A stretch of DNA of 64,000 nucleotides from Hyphomicrobiales bacterium (GTDB lineage Bacteria; Pseudomonadota; Alphaproteobacteria; Rhizobiales; Beijerinckiaceae). Position numbers and translations under genes: made by a program. The notes under the pieces were generated by a model. The model was not told the origin of the DNA, searched no databases, and saw only the letters and a program-made list of their open reading frames with translations. Positions 26,407-35,471 of the stretch are shown here, in pieces (positions within the stretch are counted from its first letter, which is position 1; the number at the start of each line of letters is the position of its first letter). The stretch is taken from contig JANXWK010000030.1 in the NCBI GenBank assembly GCA_025351165.1, positions 1-64,000 of the forward strand, in the 5' to 3' direction.

Positions 26407-28989
26407 ATGGCCGATAGGCCGAAGAAAACTTCGTTCATTTCCAGAGCTTCGGCCTATTTAAAAGCTTGCCAATTTAAAGCACTGGCAAAGTATCTAGCCA
26501 TTTCTGCAATTTATTTTAAACCAAGACTAGTTAGCTCTACATCCTTGGCAATTTTACCTTTTTATGTCATGACAGCCGCTGCTGAGACGCGCCTAAACAT
26601 GCTTGAAAATGCTGGCAGTGCGTTGGTTCGCGCTGATACAAACTTACCAGTAGGACTTATAACAATTGGTATAACTGTTTTTGCGGCCACGATCTCTCTC
26701 ATGCATATTAGGGCTCGTAATAGCTGGCAGGCTCGGGATTCTTTCCAGCAGGATAAGATTGGAGAACTGGAGGCTGTCAGGGACCGTTCTGATCTGTTCC
26801 TAAATCTTGAGCCTCAAATTATTATCAGCTGGAATGGAAATGAACCAACGATACTTGGCGATTTATCAATTGTACTTGATGCCCCCATCCCTCGGAGAAT
26901 ACTGGGATTTAGCAGCTGGCTGAATACTGAACAGGCAAAAGCTCTTGAATTGAGCGTCAATGCATTAAAAGAAAAAGGAACGCATTTCAAACTTTCACTT
27001 AAGGCCAATAACAGTCATCATATTGAGGCTGAGGGTCATGCCATTACAGGTAGGGCAGTTTTACGCCTGCGTGATGTCTCAGGTGACAGGCTAGCCCTTT
27101 TGCGTCTGGAAGAAACCTATGTGCGCGTGACGGAGGAAGCTCTTGCTCTTAAAACTCTTCTTAATACTGCTCCACAGGCTGCATGGCTGCGAGACAGAAC
27201 GGGGGCAATATACTGGGTAAACTCAGCCTATGCTGATGCAGTTGAGGCAGGCGATAGCGCAGAAGCCGTTTCTCGTAAAATTGAACTGCTTGAAAGCGAA
27301 GCTCGTAGCGAAGCAGCCCGGCTCCGCAGTGAAAAAATTACATTCAATGCTCGTGTTCAAACTGTAATTGCCGGAAAACGGCGCAAGCTTGATGTTATTG
27401 AAACGCCAACTCCTTTTGGAAGTGTTGGAATAGTTGCTGATATGACAGAGGTTGAATCTGTTAAAGCTGACCTTAGCATACAGCGTGAAGCCCATATCAG
27501 AACCTTGAATAATCTTCCTCTTGGCATTGCAAGTTTTGATCGGACAAAACGGCTTAACTTTTATAACCAGGCCTATGTTGATTTATGGAAGCTTGAAGAT
27601 ACATTTTTAAAACATCAGCCAAGTGACAGTGAAATCCTAGATCGTTTGAGAGCAGCTGGTCAGCTTCCTGTTCAAGCAGATTTCAAAAGCTGGAAGTCCA
27701 ATATCCTCGAATCCTACCGTTCATCAGAAGCAAAGGAGTTTTGGTGGAGTTTGCCAGATGGACGACATTTGCGTGTTGTTGCAAACCCCAACCCACTTGG
27801 CGGCATAACATATCTATTTGACGACTTAACGGAGAGGTACAGTTTACAGACACGCGTGCAGTCCATGACTAAAGTGCAGGATGAGACCCTGGATTCACTT
27901 CGCGAGGGTGTTGCGGTATTTGGATCAGATGGTCGCCTTAAACTTGGCAATCCAGCTTTTGCAGAGCTATTTGATGTAGATCGTTCAAATTTCTCCCTTG
28001 AACCTCATATAGATGTTGTCATTAATGCCTGTAAAAAAGCTGGTTCCAGAGATGCCTGGCAACAGATACGAGCGGCGATTACTGGTTTTAATGACACAAG
28101 GCTGCCAACCAGTCGCAGGCTTTTTATTGGGGATATGAAAATTGATGCTACAACAATCCCGCTTTCAGATGGTGCTACCCTGGTTAATTTTGTTGATGTG
28201 AGTGTGAATGCCAGAGTGGAAAATGCCTTGCGTGAACGTAATGATGCCTTGGAAAATGCCAGTCGATTTAAAACCAGTTTCATTAAGAATGTGAGCTTTG
28301 AACTTCGCTCGCCTCTTACCAGTGTCATTGGTTTTGGGCAGGCTTTAGCTGCAGGAACAGCTGGTGCATTGACAGAAAAACAACAGGATTATGCGCATCA
28401 CATTATGCAATCTTCAGAGGACCTGCTTACTCTTATTGATGACATACTTGATATTGCCAGTATTGATGCTGGAACGTTAGAACTTGAACTGACTGAAATT
28501 GACTTAAATGCACTTATAGATCAAAGTATCCTCAATCTCAGAAATCGCCTGCTGGACAACAACCTTCAAATTTCTGTTATCATATGCGAAGATGTCAAGG
28601 GGTTCTTTGCAGACGCGCGTCGCTTAAGACAAATTCTTTACAACCTACTTTCAAATGCAATTGATTTTTCAGGTAATAAAGCCACAATATCAATTGCTGT
28701 AGCCGTAAATCCTCTTGAAGTTGTGCTAAAGGTCAAGGATGTTGGATTGTCTTATAATGGACATGAATCCAGTTCTTCCCCCGCTGGACGTGAAACAGAC
28801 AAAATTGACGTAGAAACATCTACAAAAGACATTCTTAATCGTGGGGCCGGGTTACGTCTGTCTGTTGTGCGTTCCCTTGTCGAACTTCATGGTGGTAAAG
28901 TCAGGATTATTTCATCTGCCAATAGCGGAACTGAGGTCATAAGCACATTTCCAAAACAGGCTACCAAAATACAGGTTGCAGCAGAATGA
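26407..28989 (+). CDS. divL: DivL-like PAS-domain histidine kinase homologue lacking the phospho-His
   Basis: The product is 860 residues. Two hydrophobic segments near the N-terminus (about 42-58 and 80-98) are followed by at least three PAS-like regions (about 135-230, 250-350, 370-600) and a dimerisation/ATPase core. The phospho-acceptor block reads IKNVSFELRSPLTSVIGF, with Phe631 where active kinases have His and Caulobacter DivL has Tyr. The N box LYNLLSNAIDFS is present, but the G1 box reads VKDVGLSYNG, missing the second Gly. DivL controls the CckA-CtrA cell-cycle pathway without acting as an ordinary kinase. Gene order (ahcY before; TsaE fusion after, overlapping by ATGA) supports orthology. 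A GGGGGA binding site precedes the ATG. Confidence 0.82.
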   Translation: MADRPKKTSFISRASAYLKACQFKALAKYLAISAIYFKPRLVSSTSLAILPFYVMTAAAETRLNMLENAGSALVRADTNLPVGLITIGITVFAATISLMHIRARNSWQARDSFQQDKIGELEAVRDRSDLFLNLEPQIIISWNGNEPTILGDLSIVLDAPIPRRILGFSSWLNTEQAKALELSVNALKEKGTHFKLSLKANNSHHIEAEGHAITGRAVLRLRDVSGDRLALLRLEETYVRVTEEALALKTLLNTAPQAAWLRDRTGAIYWVNSAYADAVEAGDSAEAVSRKIELLESEARSEAARLRSEKITFNARVQTVIAGKRRKLDVIETPTPFGSVGIVADMTEVESVKADLSIQREAHIRTLNNLPLGIASFDRTKRLNFYNQAYVDLWKLEDTFLKHQPSDSEILDRLRAAGQLPVQADFKSWKSNILESYRSSEAKEFWWSLPDGRHLRVVANPNPLGGITYLFDDLTERYSLQTRVQSMTKVQDETLDSLREGVAVFGSDGRLKLGNPAFAELFDVDRSNFSLEPHIDVVINACKKAGSRDAWQQIRAAITGFNDTRLPTSRRLFIGDMKIDATTIPLSDGATLVNFVDVSVNARVENALRERNDALENASRFKTSFIKNVSFELRSPLTSVIGFGQALAAGTAGALTEKQQDYAHHIMQSSEDLLTLIDDILDIASIDAGTLELELTEIDLNALIDQSILNLRNRLLDNNLQISVIICEDVKGFFADARRLRQILYNLLSNAIDFSGNKATISIAVAVNPLEVVLKVKDVGLSYNGHESSSSPAGRETDKIDVETSTKDILNRGAGLRLSVVRSLVELHGGKVRIISSANSGTEVISTFPKQATKIQVAAE

Positions 28990-30569
28990 CAAGAGATAAT
29001 GCTCTATCTACAAGCGAAACAAGCTGGGTCATAAATTTGGCTGACCTTGAGGCAACGAAGCGTTTAGCTTCTGAGATTTCCTTCAGTTTAAAGCCTGGAG
29101 ATCTTGTTACTTTGGGTGGTGGTCTTGGAAGTGGCAAAACCAGTTTTGCCCGTTTTCTAATACGGTTTTTAACAGGCACCCCAAATCTAGACGTTCCAAG
29201 TCCAACTTTTACTCTCATGCAGCTTTATGATGGTACACATTTTCCCATAGTCCATGCGGATCTATATCGGATTTCCAGCCCTTATGAGCTGAATGAACTA
29301 GGTTGGGATGAGGCTTCAGATAATGCAGTTCTTATTGTTGAGTGGGCAGAGCGGGCTGGCCAATTTTTGATAAATGACCGATTGGATGTAACTTTTATGC
29401 TAGAGCCTGAAGAGGCTCAAAAATCTGGAGCAAATCTGGAACACCGCGTTGCAGTATTGACTGGAAAGGGCACCTGGGCCGTTCGCCTTGCCCGGATGAA
29501 ACATATTTCAGAGCTGCTTGATAATGCAGGCTGGACTGATGCCAAACGTAACTTCATGCAAGGTGATGCATCAAGCCGCGCTTATGAACGCCTGGTTATG
29601 GACGATAAAAGTGCAATATTAATGATTTCGCCCCAAAAAACGGATGGTCCTCCTGTTAGAACGGGAAAGTCTTACAGCAGTATTGCTAAACTGGCAGAAA
29701 CTGTGAATGCCTTTGTTGCCGTTTCTAATGGTCTTATTAGTTTAGGATATACGGCTCCGGCAATTATTGCCCAAAATCTGGATGCAGGCTTATTACTTAC
29801 ACAGGATCTTGGAAATGAGTTTTGCTATAATGAAAATGGGCCTATCTTTGAGCGTTATGCAGAAGCTGTCCTTGTTTTAGCAAAGCTTCACAATGGATCT
29901 GAATTGGGCTTGAATCTGCCTGATGTTTTACCAGTTACAAATAAAACCACCTATTCAATTCCACATTTTGATCTGGATGCTTACCTGATTGAAGCTGAAC
30001 TTCTGCTTGACTGGTATGTTCCTTTTGACCAAAGGGCAAATTTTAGTGGCTCACCTCGTGGCAAATTTGTAAAGGTCTGGACAGATATTCTACAAATTGT
30101 GCTTGAATCAGACAAAACCTGGGTTCTTCGTGATTATCATTCTCCTAATCTACTTTGGCTGGCTGAAAAAGAGGGGACAGGCCGTGTTGGTCTGATTGAT
30201 TTTCAAGATGCTGTTATTGGCCATCCAGCTTACGATGTGGTGTCTCTTTTACAAGATGCCCGCATAGATATATCGGCAGAAACCGAATTAAAACTCTTAA
30301 GCATCTATGTCAGGGCGCGTGCAACCGCCAGCCAGGCTTTTAATGTGCCAAATTTTATACACGCCTATTCCGTACTTGGTGCACAGCGGGCAACTAAAAT
30401 CCTTGGAATTTTTACAAGACTTAATGAGCGTGATGGAAAGCCTGTTTACCTCAAACACATTCCAAGAATTGAAACATATCTAAGACGATGTTTAAGCAGT
30501 CCAGAACTAGGAGCGCTCCGTAGCTGGTATGACCAGTATTTGCCCAATATTTCAGCAAGCGTTTCTTAA
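28986..30569 (+). CDS. tsaE: TsaE and anomeric sugar kinase (AmgK-like) fusion
   Basis: A 527-residue two-domain protein. Residues 15-150 are TsaE, the ATPase of the t6A37 tRNA-modification complex: Walker A LGGGLGSGKTSFARF (about 43-57), SPTFTLMQ, and HADLYRI. Residues 165-520 are an aminoglycoside-phosphotransferase-fold kinase with RDYHSPNLLWL and LIDFQDAVIGHPAYDV as catalytic and metal loops, matching AmgK, which phosphorylates MurNAc/GlcNAc at C1 for cell-wall recycling. The fusion is known in alphaproteobacteria. MurU, which acts on the AmgK product, is two genes downstream. TsaB, another member of the t6A complex, is at 44180. Confidence 0.92.
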   Translation: MTRDNALSTSETSWVINLADLEATKRLASEISFSLKPGDLVTLGGGLGSGKTSFARFLIRFLTGTPNLDVPSPTFTLMQLYDGTHFPIVHADLYRISSPYELNELGWDEASDNAVLIVEWAERAGQFLINDRLDVTFMLEPEEAQKSGANLEHRVAVLTGKGTWAVRLARMKHISELLDNAGWTDAKRNFMQGDASSRAYERLVMDDKSAILMISPQKTDGPPVRTGKSYSSIAKLAETVNAFVAVSNGLISLGYTAPAIIAQNLDAGLLLTQDLGNEFCYNENGPIFERYAEAVLVLAKLHNGSELGLNLPDVLPVTNKTTYSIPHFDLDAYLIEAELLLDWYVPFDQRANFSGSPRGKFVKVWTDILQIVLESDKTWVLRDYHSPNLLWLAEKEGTGRVGLIDFQDAVIGHPAYDVVSLLQDARIDISAETELKLLSIYVRARATASQAFNVPNFIHAYSVLGAQRATKILGIFTRLNERDGKPVYLKHIPRIETYLRRCLSSPELGALRSWYDQYLPNISASVS

Positions 30570-30584
30570 GTAGGCTTGAAATAC

Positions 30585-31415
30585 ATGCAAAGTTTTTTAA
30601 AGGATTGCCGGTGGGGCCGCTTTCTTTTGTTGAAAGGTGACATGATCAGCCAGCATGTGGACATGTATGGAGAGTGGGCAGAGGCAGAGGTAGAGCTGTT
30701 TCAGTATTTACTGCCAAAAGAAGCTAATTGTATTGAAGTTGGCTCAAATATGGGAATGCATGCCATTCCACTCTCCCAGATTTGCCAATCGGGAACAGTT
30801 TACTGTTATGAACCTCAAAGGCCTGTCTTTCATATATTATGTGCCAATATCGCTTTGAATAACAGACTCAATATTATTGCTAGACATAATGCGGTAGGTG
30901 AACATTCAGGTTTAATAGATATTGAAACATCAAGTTATGATGAACCCTGGAATTATGGGTCTTTTTCAATAGAATCAGGATTTAGCTCTGAAAACAGCTT
31001 CAATCACACAGTTAAAAAAGACAGTGTCCATGTTGTAACCCTAGATACTGACATAAAACCAGATACTCGAATCAGTTTAATAAAAATTGACGTCGAAGGA
31101 TTCGAACTACAGGTTTTAAAAGGTGCCAGACAGCTTATTGAACGCGATGAACCTGATATTTTCGTGGAAGTAAATTCAGCAGAGAATATAATGTCTATTA
31201 TGAATGAGCTTAATCAGTATAATTACAGAGGCTACTGGTTTTTTTCAAGCAGGTTCAGGGCTGATAATTTCAATTTTTCTGCTTATCCAATGGCTGGATT
31301 TGATAGAAACATCCTCTTTAGGGCTAAGACTAAACCTTCTCTTAGTACTACGTTTAAACCTGTAACGGGAATAAACGACACCAACATTCCAATTTTGACA
31401 TGTTGTAAATTTTAA
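30585..31415 (+). CDS. FkbM family SAM-dependent methyltransferase
   Basis: A 276-residue class I methyltransferase. The SAM-binding strand is NCIEVGSNMGMHAIPLSQ, followed by YCYEPQRPVFHILCANIALN, and the FkbM-type ISLIKIDVEGFELQVLKGA block is clear. Members O-methylate sugars, polyketides and similar molecules; the substrate here is unknown. The start is ATG 30585 with AGG ten bases upstream; TTG 30576 is an alternative. It lies between the AmgK and MurU genes, which normally adjoin, and is followed by 50 non-coding bases. Codon use is more AT-rich than its neighbours, which points to insertion of a foreign gene. Confidence 0.88.
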   Translation: MQSFLKDCRWGRFLLLKGDMISQHVDMYGEWAEAEVELFQYLLPKEANCIEVGSNMGMHAIPLSQICQSGTVYCYEPQRPVFHILCANIALNNRLNIIARHNAVGEHSGLIDIETSSYDEPWNYGSFSIESGFSSENSFNHTVKKDSVHVVTLDTDIKPDTRISLIKIDVEGFELQVLKGARQLIERDEPDIFVEVNSAENIMSIMNELNQYNYRGYWFFSSRFRADNFNFSAYPMAGFDRNILFRAKTKPSLSTTFKPVTGINDTNIPILTCCKF

Positions 31416-31465
31416 AAAATAAAAGCCTGAAACAAAAGGGACAAGATTAAAGGATAGTTTGTTTT

Positions 31466-32206
31466 ATGTTAAAATGCTCCACACATAACCAACAGCCAAT
31501 TAAAAATGCAATGCTACTGGCTGCTGGCCTTGGTACGCGCATGAGACCATTAACAAATACATGTCCAAAACCTCTAATAAAGGTGGAGGGTAAAGCCATG
31601 TTAGATTATGTTTTGGATGCCCTCCAAGAGTCTGGCGTAAAACAAGTTGTTGTAAATACACATTATCTGGCTGACATGATTGAAGCGCATGTTAAAAATC
31701 GCGTGAATCCTTCTATAGTCATCTCAAATGAGCGTGATCAGCTTCTGGATTCGGGGGGCGGCGTTAAAAAAGCATTGCCACATTTAGGGCATGAGCCATT
31801 TTTAATTTTAAATTCCGATGCAATATGGCTGGATGGGCCTCGATCCAATATTACCCGTATGATGGAGGGATGGGATCCAGAAAAAATGGACATTCTTCTC
31901 CTGTTGGCTTCAACCTCAAATGCGGTTGGCTGGGGTAACAAGGGTGATTTTAACATGGATCAATATGGCACACTGAGTCGACCGCAGCTTGGCGAAATAA
32001 CGCCCTTTGCATATGCTGGGGTTGCCATTTTTAAACCTGAACTTTTCAATAATGTACCTGATGTTTTCTCGTTAAATTTATTATTCAACCGTGCAATAGA
32101 GGCTAGAACCCTGTTTGGTATTCGTCTTGAAGGATTGTGGATGCATGTAGGCACACCAGAAGCTGTTAAAGAAGCAGAGCTAAAAATCCGTCAGAGTATG
32201 ATCTAG
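31466..32206 (+). CDS. murU: N-acetylmuramate-1-phosphate uridylyltransferase MurU-like
   Basis: A 246-residue nucleotidyltransferase. It has the signature AAGLGTRMRPLTNTCPKPLI (about residues 18-37), then LDYVLDALQESGVKQVVVNTHYL and LLDSGGGVKKAL. Such proteins next to AmgK convert MurNAc-1-phosphate to UDP-MurNAc, letting the cell bypass de novo synthesis in peptidoglycan recycling. AAGGA lies about 11 bases upstream of the ATG. The substrate is assigned from context: sequence alone would also fit a mannose-1-phosphate guanylyltransferase-like enzyme. Confidence 0.85.
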   Translation: MLKCSTHNQQPIKNAMLLAAGLGTRMRPLTNTCPKPLIKVEGKAMLDYVLDALQESGVKQVVVNTHYLADMIEAHVKNRVNPSIVISNERDQLLDSGGGVKKALPHLGHEPFLILNSDAIWLDGPRSNITRMMEGWDPEKMDILLLLASTSNAVGWGNKGDFNMDQYGTLSRPQLGEITPFAYAGVAIFKPELFNNVPDVFSLNLLFNRAIEARTLFGIRLEGLWMHVGTPEAVKEAELKIRQSMI

Positions 32207-32261
32207 CCATCATTCAACGCTTGTTTTTCCAGGATATGAAATCCATAGAAAAGATTACCAT

Positions 32262-35200
32262 TTGAACCTGTATAATGTTCCTATTGCAAGGCCGTTTTTC
32301 ATAAGTTTTGTGAAAGCGCTGCTATCTGGCAATATTATAAAAACCATTTACCCTGGCTGTGATCCACTTAACCTTTCAAAGCTCACAATTTTTGTGCCAA
32401 CACGGCGGGCCGCACAGGCTTTAGCACATGTTTTTGGTGTGGAGCTTTCTCCCACTCCCGTAATTCTACCAAAAATCATACCGCTTGGGGATCCAGATGA
32501 TATGAACGAACGGGGACTACTTAATGAAGGATCAATTGGCAGCATTAAGCCATCTTCAAGTCGCCTAGACGGTCAAGACAGAAAATTACTGCCAGAGATC
32601 ACGCCTTTGTCCAGGCGCCTGCATCTCATGCTGCTCATTGAAAGCTGGCGCAAAGCAATCAGACCAATCCTTAGTGAAAAAACGACAACAAGAGGCGCAC
32701 TTCTTGATCCTGATGATCTGTTTCAGGTTGCAAGCTCGCCAGCTGATGCTTTTGGCCTTGCGGGTGATCTGGCCGATCTAATGGATGAAATGATAATTGA
32801 GGAGGCCGACTGGAGAAAACTTGGCGGCCTGGCTCCTGATCATGATGATTACTGGGGCCTCACACTCCAGTTTCTTGAGATCGCGTCAGAGGCCTGGCCC
32901 AAATATCTTGAAGAACAAAATCTAATGGACCATATTGAGAGGCGGCAGCTTTTGCTCAACTCTCAAACGAAAATATTGTTGAAAGAAAAGCCTCTCGATT
33001 CAATGATTGTTGCTGGTTCAACAGGATCGCAGCCAGCAACTGCGGCTCTTATGGCAGCTATTGCAGCCTTGCCAAATGGAGCTGTAATCCTGCCTGGACT
33101 GGATCAGGACCTCTCCAACGAAGACTGGGACAGTATTTCTGCCTCTGGTTCAGACATGGCTCTTGGCCTAACTTCACAGCAGGCACTGCTCAAACGCCTT
33201 GTGAACGAAAAAATGAGAGCCAATAGAGAAGATGTATCAGATATTGGCGAAGATGTTAATGTTTGGGTGCCTGCCAGACGGCACTTAATTTCAGAAGTTT
33301 TGCGTCCTGCCAATACCACAGATCAATGGGTTATAAAAACCAGTCACGAGGACGACAGTCTTGCCTGCGATGGGCTAACTGTCATAGAAACAGCAGATGA
33401 ACGTGAAGAAGCTCTCTCTATTGCCCTTGTTATGCGTAAAGTACTTGGAGAACTCAACGATAAAGGGCAAGCCACACAACATATTGCGTTGGTTACCCCA
33501 GATCGTGCTTTGGCAACACGAGTAAGCACAGAACTTAAACGATTTGATCTGCATGTATCTGATTCAGCTGGATGTCCCCTTTCAAGCGAACCTCGAGGTG
33601 TTTTGGCACGACTTGCACTTGAAGTTGCTACATCCAATTTTGAACCTGAAAATCTCCTGGCTCTTTTGTATCATCCCCTTGTAACATTAGGTTTGAAAAA
33701 AGACGAACTTGTTAGAGCTGTCACGGCTCTGGATATATGTGTTCTACGATCAGCCTATGCAGGAAAATCAATAGGCGCTCTGAAACAAGCTGTTTTTTCA
33801 GCAAAAAACCAGACTTCAATCTACCGAATGCCTGCGTCTCAACGCAGATTAATGGATGGTTTTGAAGCCCTTTGCAGTGATTTGATAGAACGTCTGGATA
33901 AAGCACTCTCGCCACTTGCTGTGGCTCTGCTGGATGTTAGTTCAAATTTGTCGGATCTGGCACATTTCCATGAATCAGCCATAAAGGCTTTAACCAAAGA
34001 TGAACAGGATATTGAGCATCATTTTGATGAGGCTGATGGCCATACACTTTTGGAAGTTTTTAATGCACTTTTTGCAGAGGCCGCCTCTGAAAACCAGACC
34101 AATGCAAGCTTAACCTATGAAGCGATGTTTGATGCCCTGACCCGCTCACAGCCTGTGCACCATACACCAAAATCTCACCCACGCCTTCATATATGGGGAC
34201 CACTTGAGGCCCGTCTACTGGAGGTGGATGTCGTTATTCTAGGCGCTTTAAATGAAGGAAGCTGGCCCCCATCCGTTAGCACAGATGCATTTTTGAACCG
34301 GCCCATGCGCAGTATCATTGGACTTTCACCACCAGAGCGCCGCATTGGGCAAAGCGCACATGATTTTGCCATGCTTATGGGTATGGAGCGTGTTATTTTG
34401 ACGCGCTCTGGGCGTAAAGAAGACCAGCCAACAATAGCCTCACGCTTTTTACGGCGGATGAAAGCCTATCTTGGCAAGGAAACCTATGCAGCTCTTCAAA
34501 ATAAAGGACAGGAGTTTGTAACCCTTACGCGTCACCTTGATGATGTTTCAGAAGGTTCTGTCTCAGAGCCTGCGCCAAGACCAGACCCAAAACCACCTGT
34601 TCGTTTACGTCCAGAGCGCTTGAGCATAACTGAAATCGAAACACTTTATCGCGATCCTTATGCGATATATGCAAAACATATACTAAAGCTTGATCCTTTA
34701 GAAGACCGCTTTCCTGCGCCTGGAGCTTCTGATCGAGGCTCAATCGTTCATGATGCGCTGGCTGAGTTTGTAGACAGTCATCCAGTTCAGATGCCAGAAA
34801 ACCCATATCAGGCACTCCTTGATATTGGAGCCAGGCACTTTGCCAAATTTGAACAGTATCCAGATGTACCGACCTACTGGTGGCCCCGTTTTAAAATTAC
34901 GGCTTCATGGTTTGTGGAGGAGTTTGAACCAAAACGCAGGGATATGGGCATAAAACCTTATGTTGAACTTGATGGAGTATTAAAATTTGATCTTTCTGAT
35001 GGCTCCTTATTTACGCTACGGGGTCGGGCAGATCGTATTGATTTAAATTCAGATGGCAGTTTTTCAGTTATTGATTACAAGACAGGATCGGCGCCAACCA
35101 ATAAACAGGTCATTGCAGGGTTCAGCCCACAATTGACATTGGAGGCTGCCATTGTGCAGGCTGGTGGTTTTAAAGATATTGCACCCCAGCGCTGTTTAAG

Positions 35201-35471
35201 TGAAATGATATATGTGAAGCTCATGGGCTCTGCTGATGAGCCTGGTTCGGTAACTAAAATACATGACAAGACCAGATCACTGGATGATCTGGCAGCAACA
35301 CATCTCCATCAGTTAAAATCGCATCTTGATCGCTATTGCAGTCAAGAAAAAGGATATGTTTCGCGCAGAGCCCCCATAAAAGTAAATTATGTTTTGCCTT
35401 ATGATCATTTGGCGCGTGTAAAAGAATGGACAGATGTCGATGATCTTGAGGGAGGAGAGGGCGAAATATGA
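32262..35471 (+). CDS. addB: Double-strand break repair protein AddB
   Basis: A 1069-residue subunit of the alphaproteobacterial AddAB helicase-nuclease, starting at TTG (NLYNVPIARPFFISFVKALL follows). The N-terminal inactivated helicase region is recognisable by LTIFVPTRRAAQAL. The C-terminal RecB-type nuclease has RGRADRID and then VIDYKTGSAPTNKQ, the essential Asp-Tyr-Lys core. AddAB processes broken ends to 3' tails for RecA. The stop overlaps the addA start by four bases. Confidence 0.95.
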   Translation: MNLYNVPIARPFFISFVKALLSGNIIKTIYPGCDPLNLSKLTIFVPTRRAAQALAHVFGVELSPTPVILPKIIPLGDPDDMNERGLLNEGSIGSIKPSSSRLDGQDRKLLPEITPLSRRLHLMLLIESWRKAIRPILSEKTTTRGALLDPDDLFQVASSPADAFGLAGDLADLMDEMIIEEADWRKLGGLAPDHDDYWGLTLQFLEIASEAWPKYLEEQNLMDHIERRQLLLNSQTKILLKEKPLDSMIVAGSTGSQPATAALMAAIAALPNGAVILPGLDQDLSNEDWDSISASGSDMALGLTSQQALLKRLVNEKMRANREDVSDIGEDVNVWVPARRHLISEVLRPANTTDQWVIKTSHEDDSLACDGLTVIETADEREEALSIALVMRKVLGELNDKGQATQHIALVTPDRALATRVSTELKRFDLHVSDSAGCPLSSEPRGVLARLALEVATSNFEPENLLALLYHPLVTLGLKKDELVRAVTALDICVLRSAYAGKSIGALKQAVFSAKNQTSIYRMPASQRRLMDGFEALCSDLIERLDKALSPLAVALLDVSSNLSDLAHFHESAIKALTKDEQDIEHHFDEADGHTLLEVFNALFAEAASENQTNASLTYEAMFDALTRSQPVHHTPKSHPRLHIWGPLEARLLEVDVVILGALNEGSWPPSVSTDAFLNRPMRSIIGLSPPERRIGQSAHDFAMLMGMERVILTRSGRKEDQPTIASRFLRRMKAYLGKETYAALQNKGQEFVTLTRHLDDVSEGSVSEPAPRPDPKPPVRLRPERLSITEIETLYRDPYAIYAKHILKLDPLEDRFPAPGASDRGSIVHDALAEFVDSHPVQMPENPYQALLDIGARHFAKFEQYPDVPTYWWPRFKITASWFVEEFEPKRRDMGIKPYVELDGVLKFDLSDGSLFTLRGRADRIDLNSDGSFSVIDYKTGSAPTNKQVIAGFSPQLTLEAAIVQAGGFKDIAPQRCLSEMIYVKLMGSADEPGSVTKIHDKTRSLDDLAATHLHQLKSHLDRYCSQEKGYVSRRAPIKVNYVLPYDHLARVKEWTDVDDLEGGEGEI

